DNA of 25,729 nucleotides from a bacterium (GTDB lineage: Bacteria > Spirochaetota > UBA4802 > UBA5550), in assembly GCA_024224995.1 (NCBI GenBank), contig JAAENB010000547.1:1-25729 (forward strand), given 5' to 3'. The first letter of the stretch is position 1. Every line of letters starts with the position of its first letter. The notes below the pieces were generated by a model. The model ran no database searches. It had not been told where the DNA came from and saw nothing but the letters and a program-made list of their open reading frames with translations. The position numbers were made by a program, and so were the translations under genes. Of this stretch, positions 1-6,987 are shown piece by piece.

Positions 1-350
1 GTCACATAGGCCTGTGGATTAAATTCCGGTGTTAAAACGACCAGTGTTATTATTGCTCCAATTCCAAGAATGAGAATATACAATCCGCTTCCAAAAGCGC
101 AAACCCAGGCCCACCTTTTGGACTTCTTCAAGCCCCTTGCGGCATATACTGTTAAGATACCGGCAAATAACACCGCAATGCCTGTTGCTGCAAACATGAA
201 CAGAAAAGTATACAGATCATCTCCCGATAACTTGCCTGCGTAATATTCCCGCATAACAAAAGGTGCTGCTGCATTATGCGCAATGCCAAGCAGCACAAAC
301 AAAACCCCCATAACAAGAGTCCATTTGCTTACAAAATTCTTTTTATTCAT
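1..350 (-). CDS. Integral membrane protein, 3' end cut by the window edge
   Basis: This gene reads leftward and runs off the window; 116 codons are visible. The protein begins MNKKNFVSKWTLVMGVLFVL. It shows a hydrophobic helix at about residues 10-30, a polar stretch (REYYAGKLSGDD), a second helix at about 50-70, a basic loop (ARGLKKSKRW) and a third helix at about 80-105. This looks like a small multi-pass inner-membrane protein of the four-helix kind. I do not recognise the family. The ATG at 348-350 is preceded by a run of five G (about 358-362 on the plus strand) as ribosome binding site. A promoter at 406-433 reads toward it. It is divergent from the oxidoreductase at 521. Confidence 0.75.
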   Translation of the reverse strand, partial: MNKKNFVSKWTLVMGVLFVLLGIAHNAAAPFVMREYYAGKLSGDDLYTFLFMFAATGIAVLFAGILTVYAARGLKKSKRWAWVCAFGSGLYILILGIGAIITLVVLTPEFNPQAYV

Positions 351-405
351 TGATTTGCCCCCAAATAAATAATTACTACACATTAAACATCGTATTATAC
401 TATCT

Positions 406-433
406 AATATACATCAATTTCACAAAAAGTCAA
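406..433 (-). promoter_or_regulatory. Sigma-70-type promoter for the left-edge membrane protein
   Basis: Read on the minus strand there is TTGACT (428-433), a 16-bp spacer and TATATT (406-411). Each hexamer matches the consensus at five of six bases. Transcription would start near 399, giving a leader of about 50 nt. A further TATAAT lies just downstream at 394-399. Confidence 0.5.
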
Positions 434-451
434 GGATTTTTCTAAAATAAG

Positions 452-480
452 TTGATAAAATTCTCTTTTGGCGCTATGGT
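452..480 (+). promoter_or_regulatory. Candidate promoter for the FAD oxidoreductase
   Basis: TTGATA (452-457), a 17-bp spacer and TATGGT (475-480) match the consensus at five and four of six bases. Transcription would begin near 487, about 33 nt before the ATG at 521, which follows a strong AAGGAGG site (508-514). Confidence 0.45.
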
Positions 481-520
481 TTCTATTATATGAAGTGCGG
501 GTATAACAAGGAGGCAAAAG

Positions 521-1777
521 ATGGGTCAGGACGATAACAAACAGTTAAAAGTGGCTGTTATTGGAGGGGGCGGAGCCGGCATGGCCGCGTCATATATACT
601 TCAGCAAAAACATGATGTGACATTATTTGAGAAAAATCCGGAGATAGGCGGAAATGTCATCCCCATTCCGGTTGAAGACGGAAAATATCTGGATGTTGGT
701 TTTGGCGTCTTTAATCCCGCCAGTTATCCAAACCTGAAAAAGTTTTTGGATATCTTACAGGTTCCTCACACCCATACAATGCTGACATTGAATACCTATG
801 ATCACTCTTTTAAGAACAAATTATCCAGCGACTTGCAATGGTATAATTTTTTTCTCAAGATAGGCGATATTTTCAAGATGTTTATCTACATGAGATATCT
901 TTTTAAAATCACCAAAACAGTATTGCGGTCAAAAGACAAAGAATACGATACACTAAGCACTAGAGATTTTTTTAAACGGCATCAATATTCCGATAATTTT
1001 ATATATTATTTTTTTCTGCCCTTGTCGGTAATGTTCTGGCCTTTATGCTGCACAAACCCGCTGGACCTTCCCATCAAGGGAATATTATTGTCGGTTAATT
1101 ATCACAACGCGTATAATCCACTCTCATTTTTGACCTGGCGAACCGTCAGGGGAAGCGGGATGGAATATATCAATGGATTCAAAAAATCATTTAACGGAAA
1201 AATTATTTGTAACTCAAAAATCAAAACAATTAAAAGAAAGAACAAAAATCAAAAAATTGTGATAGTCATGAGCGATTCAACAGAGCATGTTTTCGACAGG
1301 CTGGTAATGGCAACCCCGGCGGACACGGCGCTGCAATTGCTGGAAAAACCAACGGAAAAGGAGAAATCTATTCTTGGTTCATTGCGATATGATAATTATC
1401 CTTTTATTGTCCATACCTATGACGCTTTTTTTAAAGAAAAAGCCATCTGTCATGTATTTATAGATACAATAGAGAACAATTGTTCCGGTTCCCTGAATAT
1501 GGATTTAAGCAGGTACAAAAAACTAAAGACTAAAAAAACCTATTACTGGACGTCAAACAAAATGTTCGATATCCCGGATTCTCATATTGTTTATAAAACT
1601 TCCGTGAGAATGCCCCTGTTTACTTCTGAGTCTTTAAAAAAGCAATCGCTATATTCTTCATTGAACGGCGAGCTTAATACATATTATTGCGGGAATTATT
1701 TTTTGTATGGGAGGCATGAATGCGCGATTAAATCAGCTATGGCCGTAGGAAAGGAGTTTGGGCTGAGCCTTTTATAA
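521..1777 (+). CDS. FAD/NAD-binding amine-oxidase-like oxidoreductase, COG2907 type
   Basis: The 418-residue protein opens with a Rossmann dinucleotide-binding fold: the GxGxxG motif is at G15-G20 and the ribose-binding acid is E37 (LFEKN). A GGN segment follows. Blocks typical of the predicted NAD/FAD-binding proteins of COG2907 follow: WRTVRGSGMEYI, LVMATPADTALQLL, SLRYDNYPFIVHTYDAFF, and a C-terminal YCGNYFLYGRHECAIKSAMA that would close over FAD. The length is normal for the family. The start is secure because AAGGAGG lies 6 nt before the ATG. Relatives often sit beside cyclopropane-fatty-acid synthase genes and are guessed to act on lipids or polyenes; no such partner is present here, so the substrate is unknown. 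The next gene on the strand, an acyltransferase, lies 434 bp away with its own promoter. Confidence 0.85.
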   Translation: MGQDDNKQLKVAVIGGGGAGMAASYILQQKHDVTLFEKNPEIGGNVIPIPVEDGKYLDVGFGVFNPASYPNLKKFLDILQVPHTHTMLTLNTYDHSFKNKLSSDLQWYNFFLKIGDIFKMFIYMRYLFKITKTVLRSKDKEYDTLSTRDFFKRHQYSDNFIYYFFLPLSVMFWPLCCTNPLDLPIKGILLSVNYHNAYNPLSFLTWRTVRGSGMEYINGFKKSFNGKIICNSKIKTIKRKNKNQKIVIVMSDSTEHVFDRLVMATPADTALQLLEKPTEKEKSILGSLRYDNYPFIVHTYDAFFKEKAICHVFIDTIENNCSGSLNMDLSRYKKLKTKKTYYWTSNKMFDIPDSHIVYKTSVRMPLFTSESLKKQSLYSSLNGELNTYYCGNYFLYGRHECAIKSAMAVGKEFGLSLL

Positions 1778-2151
1778 AACAAACTGTATACCTGTTTTAT
1801 GGAGTCAATTCTTTACTGAGAACACGAAGCGCGTATAATTTTCAAATCGTGGAAATCATGAGCCTGGCAGCAATATCTGTGAGTAGTATTTTCTCATTTT
1901 AACGAGGGGCTGGAAGCCCCACGCTATGAGAAATTCCAATCTCCCTGGGAAACTAATTCATAAAAGGGCTGGTTTCCGGGAAGAGATATCTTCAAACATC
2001 ACAATAGAGCGCCTCCCTATGATATTTACCAAATACAGAGGTTAGATTTAAACAATCAATCCAATCTTATTTTAATTTGAATATTTTGATTGAAAAGATT
2101 ATGCAGTATTTTAAACTGAAAGAGCTTTACTTCGCGTTTTTTTTAAAGCCA
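1778..2151. other. Gene-free gap containing two imperfect hairpins
   Basis: I see no convincing coding sequence here on either strand. Two inverted repeats stand out. The first has an outer stem of 8 bp (1890-1897 with 1926-1933) and an inner stem GGGGCT/AGCCCC (1906-1911 with 1915-1920) on a GGA loop. The second pairs GGAAAC (1948-1953) with GTTTCC (1972-1977). Neither is followed by a T tract, so they are not obvious intrinsic terminators. They may be remnants of a small repeat element. Confidence 0.5.
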
Positions 2152-2179
2152 TTGACAGAAAACCGGATTGTTTTCTAAT
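2152..2179 (+). promoter_or_regulatory. Promoter for the GNAT-like acyltransferase
   Basis: A perfect TTGACA (2152-2157), a 16-bp spacer and TCTAAT (2174-2179, five of six) form a good sigma-70-type promoter. Its predicted start near 2186 lies downstream of the TTG at 2179, so translation must begin at the ATG at 2212. Confidence 0.6.
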
Positions 2180-2211
2180 TGACGTATACTGGTACATACA
2201 GGAATAATATT

Positions 2212-3354
2212 ATGAATCCCCATATCTCTTTATACACTAAAGATACCGTCAATACACTTGAATGGCCAAATAATAAAGAAGGAGTTTATGCCGAAAACTA
2301 CCTCACTCCTCTTATTAAGAACGGGATCAGGCCATATATTGAAAATATTGATGCTGAGCTTTTTGTTCTAAAAGTTGACGATAAGATACTTCCTCTTACT
2401 CTCATAGATAAACAATATAAAAACGCGCTCTTCGCGTCTCCCTATACTCATTATTTAACCTTTACCCTTGAAGAACTTTCCGAGATAAATAATTTTTTCC
2501 TTGAAACGATTTTCCGGTTCCTTATTCTTATAATGGGTCCGCTCTTCAAAGCCTGCAAATTCAACAAGGTCATTTACGTAAATAACTGGCTTTTCTCTAC
2601 AACGGTTTATCCCGGGTTATCATCTCACCAGGTTTCCGGTATACGAAAATTCCTGGTAGAAAAGTTTCCGGACCATTGTATCATCTTCAGAACTGTTGAT
2701 GATATTCTGGGTGATGAGTTTATGAATTTTTTTGAAAAAGATAATTTCAAACTGGTTTATTCCAGGCCCACGTATCACCTTAATCCTTTTGTTGAAAAAT
2801 ACCGGCGGTCAAAGAATCTCAGGTCGGATATTAACAAATTGAAAAAAACCGATTATTCCGTCATTACCGCGAAAGAGATGACAGAGGATGATATTCCACG
2901 GCTGCAGGAACTCTATCAAATGCTGTATGTTGATAAATACTCCCGGTATAACCCTATATATACGGAAAAATTTTTCCAACTCGCGTTAAGGGGAGCGGGA
3001 ATTGAACTGCTTGGATTAAAAAAAGACGGAAGAATTGACGGCTTTCTCGGCTTTTACGGCAACGATAAAATATTGACTGCCCCCCTGCTGGGGTATGACA
3101 TGAACCTCCCGAGAGAATTAAATCTCTATAGGATCCTTGTCGCGTCTCTCTTCCTTCGGGGGCAGGAAAACGGGCAGATTATTAATTTCAGTGCCGGAGT
3201 TGGCCGATTTAAAATGCTCCGGGGATGTGAGAATCGCATGGAATACATTGCTGTATACGACAAGCATCTTCCGCGTAATAGAAGAATTCCCTGGGCCATA
3301 TTAAAATTCCTTAACCGGATTGTTGTTCCTCTCATGAAAGAGCTTAAGATGTAA
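2212..3354 (+). CDS. GNAT-fold acyltransferase (BioF2/FemAB-like)
   Basis: The product is 380 residues from the ATG at 2212. I prefer this ATG to the in-frame TTG at 2179 because that TTG lies inside the promoter -10 element and because AGGA sits about 8 nt before the ATG. The C-terminal half looks like an acyl-CoA-dependent acyltransferase of the FemAB/BioF2-like class: an RSDINKLKK segment, a helix with IPRLQELYQMLY, a strand ELLGLKKDGRIDGFLGFY, and INFSAGVGRFKMLRGCENRMEYIAVYDKHLP, which resembles the closing motif of these proteins. The N-terminal half is less conserved. No signal peptide is seen, so it is probably cytoplasmic. Family assignment is from pattern only, and the acyl donor and acceptor are not evident. 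Its promoter suggests it is transcribed separately from its neighbours. Confidence 0.6.
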   Translation: MNPHISLYTKDTVNTLEWPNNKEGVYAENYLTPLIKNGIRPYIENIDAELFVLKVDDKILPLTLIDKQYKNALFASPYTHYLTFTLEELSEINNFFLETIFRFLILIMGPLFKACKFNKVIYVNNWLFSTTVYPGLSSHQVSGIRKFLVEKFPDHCIIFRTVDDILGDEFMNFFEKDNFKLVYSRPTYHLNPFVEKYRRSKNLRSDINKLKKTDYSVITAKEMTEDDIPRLQELYQMLYVDKYSRYNPIYTEKFFQLALRGAGIELLGLKKDGRIDGFLGFYGNDKILTAPLLGYDMNLPRELNLYRILVASLFLRGQENGQIINFSAGVGRFKMLRGCENRMEYIAVYDKHLPRNRRIPWAILKFLNRIVVPLMKELKM

Positions 3355-3395
3355 TTGAAGACCGGTATTAACCTGTTTTGATACTAAAAAAGAGC

Positions 3396-3424
3396 TTGAC
3401 TATGTTTATTTGTATTGATCTTAT
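3396..3424 (+). promoter_or_regulatory. Candidate promoter for the cysteine-rich exported protein
   Basis: TTGACT (3396-3401), a 17-bp spacer and TCTTAT (3419-3424) lie 30-59 nt before the ATG at 3455. A TATATT three bases further on is an alternative -10, but with a 20-bp spacer. The region is AT-rich, so exact placement is uncertain. Confidence 0.4.
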
Positions 3425-3454
3425 ATTAATATACTATAGACAGGGAGGCCGGTC

Positions 3455-3736
3455 ATGAAAAAAGTTATTCTTTTAATTCCATTAGTAATAATAGCGTTCC
3501 TCATTGTTTCCATTTCGTATTATAACAATATAGAAATTGGAAATCCGTCATTCGCGGGTAATTGTTTTGGTTCCGATGTTCAGGAACAATGCTGTCCAAT
3601 GGCATGCAAGGCTGAAAAAGACGGCAACCGGGACAAGGCGAACAAGATACTGAGAAACTGCATGGCATCAGTTTTGGAATGCGGCAGCAGCAAAACAGAC
3701 TCCGCAAATGTTTTTAGCAATTGTAATTGCAATTAA
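3455..3736 (+). CDS. Small cysteine-rich exported or membrane-anchored protein
   Basis: This is a 93-residue protein with an N-terminal hydrophobic helix (residues 4-21) after MKK, acting as signal peptide or anchor. No lipobox is present. The remainder is soluble and holds eight cysteines: C37, C46, C47, C51, C69, C76, C90 and C92, in the pattern C-x8-CC-x3-C-x17-C-x6-C-x13-C-x-C. An even number of cysteines outside the membrane suggests four disulphides or metal binding. The ATG follows a good GGGAGG site. It converges with the TPR gene, whose stop lies only 4 bp away. I do not recognise the family; no function is assigned. Confidence 0.75.
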   Translation: MKKVILLIPLVIIAFLIVSISYYNNIEIGNPSFAGNCFGSDVQEQCCPMACKAEKDGNRDKANKILRNCMASVLECGSSKTDSANVFSNCNCN

Positions 3737-3740
3737 ACGT

Positions 3741-4166
3741 TTATTCCAGCAAGTCTGTTTTTTTCCGGGCGCCATTATAGCCAAGACGATGTGCCTCTTG
3801 AAAATCCTTTAAAGCCAGATCCTTTTGGCTGTTCTTGAGGTACGCGATTCCCCGATTATAATAAGCCGGAGAGTATTCCGGGTTAATTTCAATTGACCTG
3901 GTGAAATCACCGGCAGCTTTTATATTGTGATGAAGATTCATATGGGCAACGCCGCGATTATAAAACGCAGCAGCGTCCTCCCCTTCTCTTTCAATTGACC
4001 TGGTAAAATCACTAATGGCTTCTTTAAAGTTACCATCCTTTGTTGATTCAATTCCCGTATTAAGATGATTCTTATAATCTTTCTGTTCCTGGTTATAGTA
4101 ATATATATACGCAGCTATGCCAATTGCCATTAATGCAGATAATAGTGTAATAGTTTTTATATTCAT
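3741..4166 (-). CDS. Membrane-anchored tetratricopeptide-repeat protein
   Basis: The 141-residue protein starts at the ATG at 4166 (MNIKTITLLSALMAIGIAAY), which has AGAAGG about 7 nt upstream. An in-frame ATG ten codons earlier has no comparable site. Residues 4-22 form a transmembrane anchor. Three TPR units of about 34 residues follow, with classic signatures: DGNFKEAISDFTRSIE, AFYNRGVAHMNLHHNIKAAGDFTRSIEINPEY (in part), and AYYNRGIAYLKNSQKDLALKDF. TPRs form a superhelix that binds other proteins, so this is likely a periplasm-facing scaffold. It lies 77 bp downstream of the lipase gene on the same strand, with a strong hairpin between them. The binding partner is unknown. Confidence 0.85.
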   Translation of the reverse strand: MNIKTITLLSALMAIGIAAYIYYYNQEQKDYKNHLNTGIESTKDGNFKEAISDFTRSIEREGEDAAAFYNRGVAHMNLHHNIKAAGDFTRSIEINPEYSPAYYNRGIAYLKNSQKDLALKDFQEAHRLGYNGARKKTDLLE

Positions 4167-4204
4167 CGTTTTACCTTCTATATAATAAAGTATCATAACG
4201 TTTA

Positions 4205-4236
4205 CTGCCGAAAAGGGGGAAGCCCCTTTTCGGCAG
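4205..4236 (-). terminator. Strong hairpin after the lipase gene
   Basis: A perfect 14-bp stem (4205-4218 with 4223-4236) closes on a 4-nt loop, just past the lipase stop codon. On the minus strand the inner GGGG/CCCC part is followed by TTTT inside the stem, so a shorter hairpin could act as an intrinsic terminator. There is no T tract after the full stem. It separates the lipase and TPR transcripts or attenuates between them. Confidence 0.65.
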
Positions 4237-4243
4237 AGATTAA

Positions 4244-6829
4244 TCAGTCTTGCCAGCTTCCCGGTTCCAGTGTGTAGTTGTCATCTTCAGGTGTTGGGGT
4301 GTCAATTCCCGTATAAATGCTGTACCTGCTTATTGATGAATTATAGTAATTCATATTCGACTGAATGTCGGCGTCAGAAGAACTGGCGGAAAAACCTTCG
4401 GCAGGTGGTGGAAAGGCATACTGCCAGAGATACCAGAGTCTGCCGTTTACATGACGGTGAGCAAGATAATTGTTATCAAGTTCACTTCCCGGCAGCCATG
4501 AAGATTTAAGATAGAGTATATCGGCAATATCTCTCAAATCCATGACGGTATCACCTAAACGGTTTCCCAGGAATACATTTTTATCAGATGCTCCCGATAC
4601 ATCATAATAAGCCACCACAAAGGATATTCCATTTTGATTATCGGAATAATCAAGGATGTCTTCAATAATTTTGACTGCCATTGCACCGGTGCTGTCACTG
4701 TTTGCACCCAGGTTTACCGCGGCAGGATGATTATGGGACCAGCTATTTTGAAGACTGCCGGGCCGAAAGTACGGATCAACGAGAACCAATCTTTTAGGAA
4801 ACAGCGCGGAAGAAATATTCCCCAACCGGTGCTGCTCTTTAAGACAATAGCTTATACCCGCTGCCATTTGACTGCCCAATGAATGCCCAAAGAGTCTCAA
4901 TTCACTGTTGGCGGCACCGGAACAGGCAGATACGATTATATCGGAAAAAATAACACTCATTGGCCGGGTTGGCGAATTAGTTGTTACCAGGGTATTAGCG
5001 CTTGTCCAGCTTGAACCGCTCCACTTGCGCACAGCGTACTCCATACCGCCTTTTCCATTGGTGGACCAGATCTTTGCTTCGGCTTTTTGCGGTTTTGAAA
5101 GATTCGCGTAGTCATCATCAGCCAATTGATTCCAATAGACCGCGCCAAAGTTCCATGCTTTTCCCTCATAATTTTCCCATGGGTTTTTCCAGATAGAAAC
5201 AAGATCCATCTCATCACCGGAGTAATACATTTCCGTACTATGAAAAAAGCTTTCCCGTCGATAATCCCGCAAATTGCCGTTTTGATAATTTACACTGGTT
5301 TTTCCCCAACCATGTGAATAGATTATTGTAGGTCTGCTGGGATTATAATACTCAGAAGGGAGTTCTCTACCGGGAACATACTTCACTGCCATGGAGCCGT
5401 TCTTAAACCAGTACAGTCCATAATCAATGTCAATGGTTTTGAATTCCCAGGAACAGCTCTCTTCACTCAATGAATTACCATCGGTATCTTTAATAGCGCT
5501 GCTTAATTCAACAGAGTATTCATAGTTGGGTTTAAGGCCGTTCCAGTTGGGATTATCCCAATCAAAGGTTCCGTTTGGATTAGCGTAAAATTCCACGGAG
5601 GGTTTAAAAACAATCCGGGAATTGGAAACAACTTCAACAGTACCGCTTATTTCATTATAGTTGTTTTCACTGTTATCAGTCATGTTCAGTCTTTTCACCA
5701 CAATAGTATCCGAAGTGATGGAACTTAAGCGAATACTTTTATTAAAATTTATCACAATATAACTGTGAATTTCCACGTCTTCATCGGTATGATTGTCGGA
5801 AAAGGCTGAATCATAGCTGCTGTAGTCTTTATCAAAGGTACCCTTATCATAATAATGAGATGCCACCTTAAAATCGGATGTGGTGCTCACGTCTACGGTA
5901 AGAGATTTACTACCGCTGGAGGACCAATTACCTGAAGCGTCTACTGCCTGAACATATAGAGTGTATGTTCCGTTTTCCAGGTCTTCCGCGGGCCGGTAAC
6001 TTGTTGCTGTTGTAACAGTCCAGTTTCCCGAAGCGGTAAAGCTATAGCGGTACTGCACGGCATCAGCGGGTTCATTCCAGGACCACTCCGGCCTCGCGTC
6101 ATTGTCATAAACAATACCGGACACCGTGGGCGCGTTGGGCGGAGTTACATCATTTTCAACACCCGTTCCCACAAGATTTAAAATATAGGTTCCTTCATTG
6201 GCATCATTACTATTGATCGTAAGTGACGCGGAAAGACTGCCTGTTGCTGACGGAGTAAAAGCCAGGTAAAACACAGCATCATTTCCCGCGTAAATAGTAT
6301 ATGAACTTGAAGCGGAAAGATTAAAATTGGTATTGTTCGACAGCGATATACCGGAAACCGTGAGCGTGGCGCTGCCCGTATTCCTGATAGTAAAGGGAAT
6401 ACTCACCCCAGCCTCCCCCTCATTTACCGATCCAAAATTATATTGAGAACCACTGGGACAGGAATTCCCCTGGGCAAGGTCTATCTCAGGTGATGAGGTA
6501 TTAATAACAACAGTTATTACAGCGGCATTGCCGGACATAGTACCTGCCCCGTCACTTTGCCGGGCAGTAACCCGGTATGTCCCATCACCCGAAAGGGTTA
6601 CCGGTCCACTGTAGCTGTTCCAGCTGCTGCCGTTATTTAAAGAATACTCAATAACAGGTTCCGATCCTGAAACTGAAAAAGTTTGATCTGTATTAAACTC
6701 CCCGTCTGTTATTCCGCTGATGTCCGGAGGATCGGGACTATGGGGCGGCGGCGTATAGGCTAAGACCGAAACACCGGTACTTAAAACAAATAGGATTAAG
6801 CAGAATAATTTTTTTGCTCCTTTTTTCAT
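4244..6829 (-). CDS. Exported modular lipase/esterase with Ig-like N-terminal domains
   Basis: The product is 861 residues from the ATG at 6829, chosen because GGAGAGG precedes it and because the longer frame would start inside the promoter. Residues 1-24 are a signal peptide (KKGAKKLFCLILFVLSTGVS, ending near VLA). Then come a chitobiase-type Ig-like module (about 37-110), an ASH/choice-of-anchor-D type module (about 113-223), an FN3/Ig-like module (about 230-313), a SbsA-like Ig domain (about 350-465), and an alpha/beta-hydrolase domain (about 470-800). The hydrolase shows the HGW oxyanion segment (about 506), the nucleophile elbow GHSLG with S650, D685 in LVLVDPYF, and a candidate histidine at 791 or 793 (LAHRHVNG). 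It should hydrolyse an ester, probably lipid, outside the inner membrane. The substrate is not evident. Confidence 0.8.
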   Translation of the reverse strand: MKKGAKKLFCLILFVLSTGVSVLAYTPPPHSPDPPDISGITDGEFNTDQTFSVSGSEPVIEYSLNNGSSWNSYSGPVTLSGDGTYRVTARQSDGAGTMSGNAAVITVVINTSSPEIDLAQGNSCPSGSQYNFGSVNEGEAGVSIPFTIRNTGSATLTVSGISLSNNTNFNLSASSSYTIYAGNDAVFYLAFTPSATGSLSASLTINSNDANEGTYILNLVGTGVENDVTPPNAPTVSGIVYDNDARPEWSWNEPADAVQYRYSFTASGNWTVTTATSYRPAEDLENGTYTLYVQAVDASGNWSSSGSKSLTVDVSTTSDFKVASHYYDKGTFDKDYSSYDSAFSDNHTDEDVEIHSYIVINFNKSIRLSSITSDTIVVKRLNMTDNSENNYNEISGTVEVVSNSRIVFKPSVEFYANPNGTFDWDNPNWNGLKPNYEYSVELSSAIKDTDGNSLSEESCSWEFKTIDIDYGLYWFKNGSMAVKYVPGRELPSEYYNPSRPTIIYSHGWGKTSVNYQNGNLRDYRRESFFHSTEMYYSGDEMDLVSIWKNPWENYEGKAWNFGAVYWNQLADDDYANLSKPQKAEAKIWSTNGKGGMEYAVRKWSGSSWTSANTLVTTNSPTRPMSVIFSDIIVSACSGAANSELRLFGHSLGSQMAAGISYCLKEQHRLGNISSALFPKRLVLVDPYFRPGSLQNSWSHNHPAAVNLGANSDSTGAMAVKIIEDILDYSDNQNGISFVVAYYDVSGASDKNVFLGNRLGDTVMDLRDIADILYLKSSWLPGSELDNNYLAHRHVNGRLWYLWQYAFPPPAEGFSASSSDADIQSNMNYYNSSISRYSIYTGIDTPTPEDDNYTLEPGSWQD

Positions 6830-6876
6830 AATAACCTCTCCTGAATAATATAAATATTTTTTTGTCTGTTTAATCA

Positions 6877-6905
6877 TTTATATAGTCAGGAAAATGAGAT
6901 GTCAA
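6877..6905 (-). promoter_or_regulatory. Near-consensus promoter for the lipase gene
   Basis: On the minus strand TTGACA (6900-6905), a 17-bp spacer and TATAAA (6877-6882) give a predicted start near 6870 and a leader of about 41 nt. The ATG at 6877 in the same frame overlaps the -10 element, which excludes it as the start. Confidence 0.75.
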
Positions 6906-6950
6906 AATAAAAATACCGGCTGGACGGTTCCAAAGCAAAAAAGTTCGGAA

Positions 6951-6970
6951 AATGTCACATATGTGACATT
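6951..6970. promoter_or_regulatory. Perfect 20-bp palindrome, candidate operator
   Basis: AATGTCACATATGTGACATT reads the same on both strands. It sits between the lnt stop (6988) and the lipase promoter, with its centre about 90 bp upstream of the predicted lipase start. A perfect loopless palindrome of this length is typical of a dimeric regulator's site. The half-site TGTCA resembles several regulator classes and I cannot name one. It could instead form a weak hairpin behind lnt, but it is AT-rich and lacks a T tract. Confidence 0.6.
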
Positions 6971-6987
6971 CCAAGACGTTTTAAATA

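Noticed and set aside
2101..2178. 25-codon frame before the acyltransferase gene
   Set aside because: It lacks a ribosome binding site and overlaps the promoter at 2152-2179.
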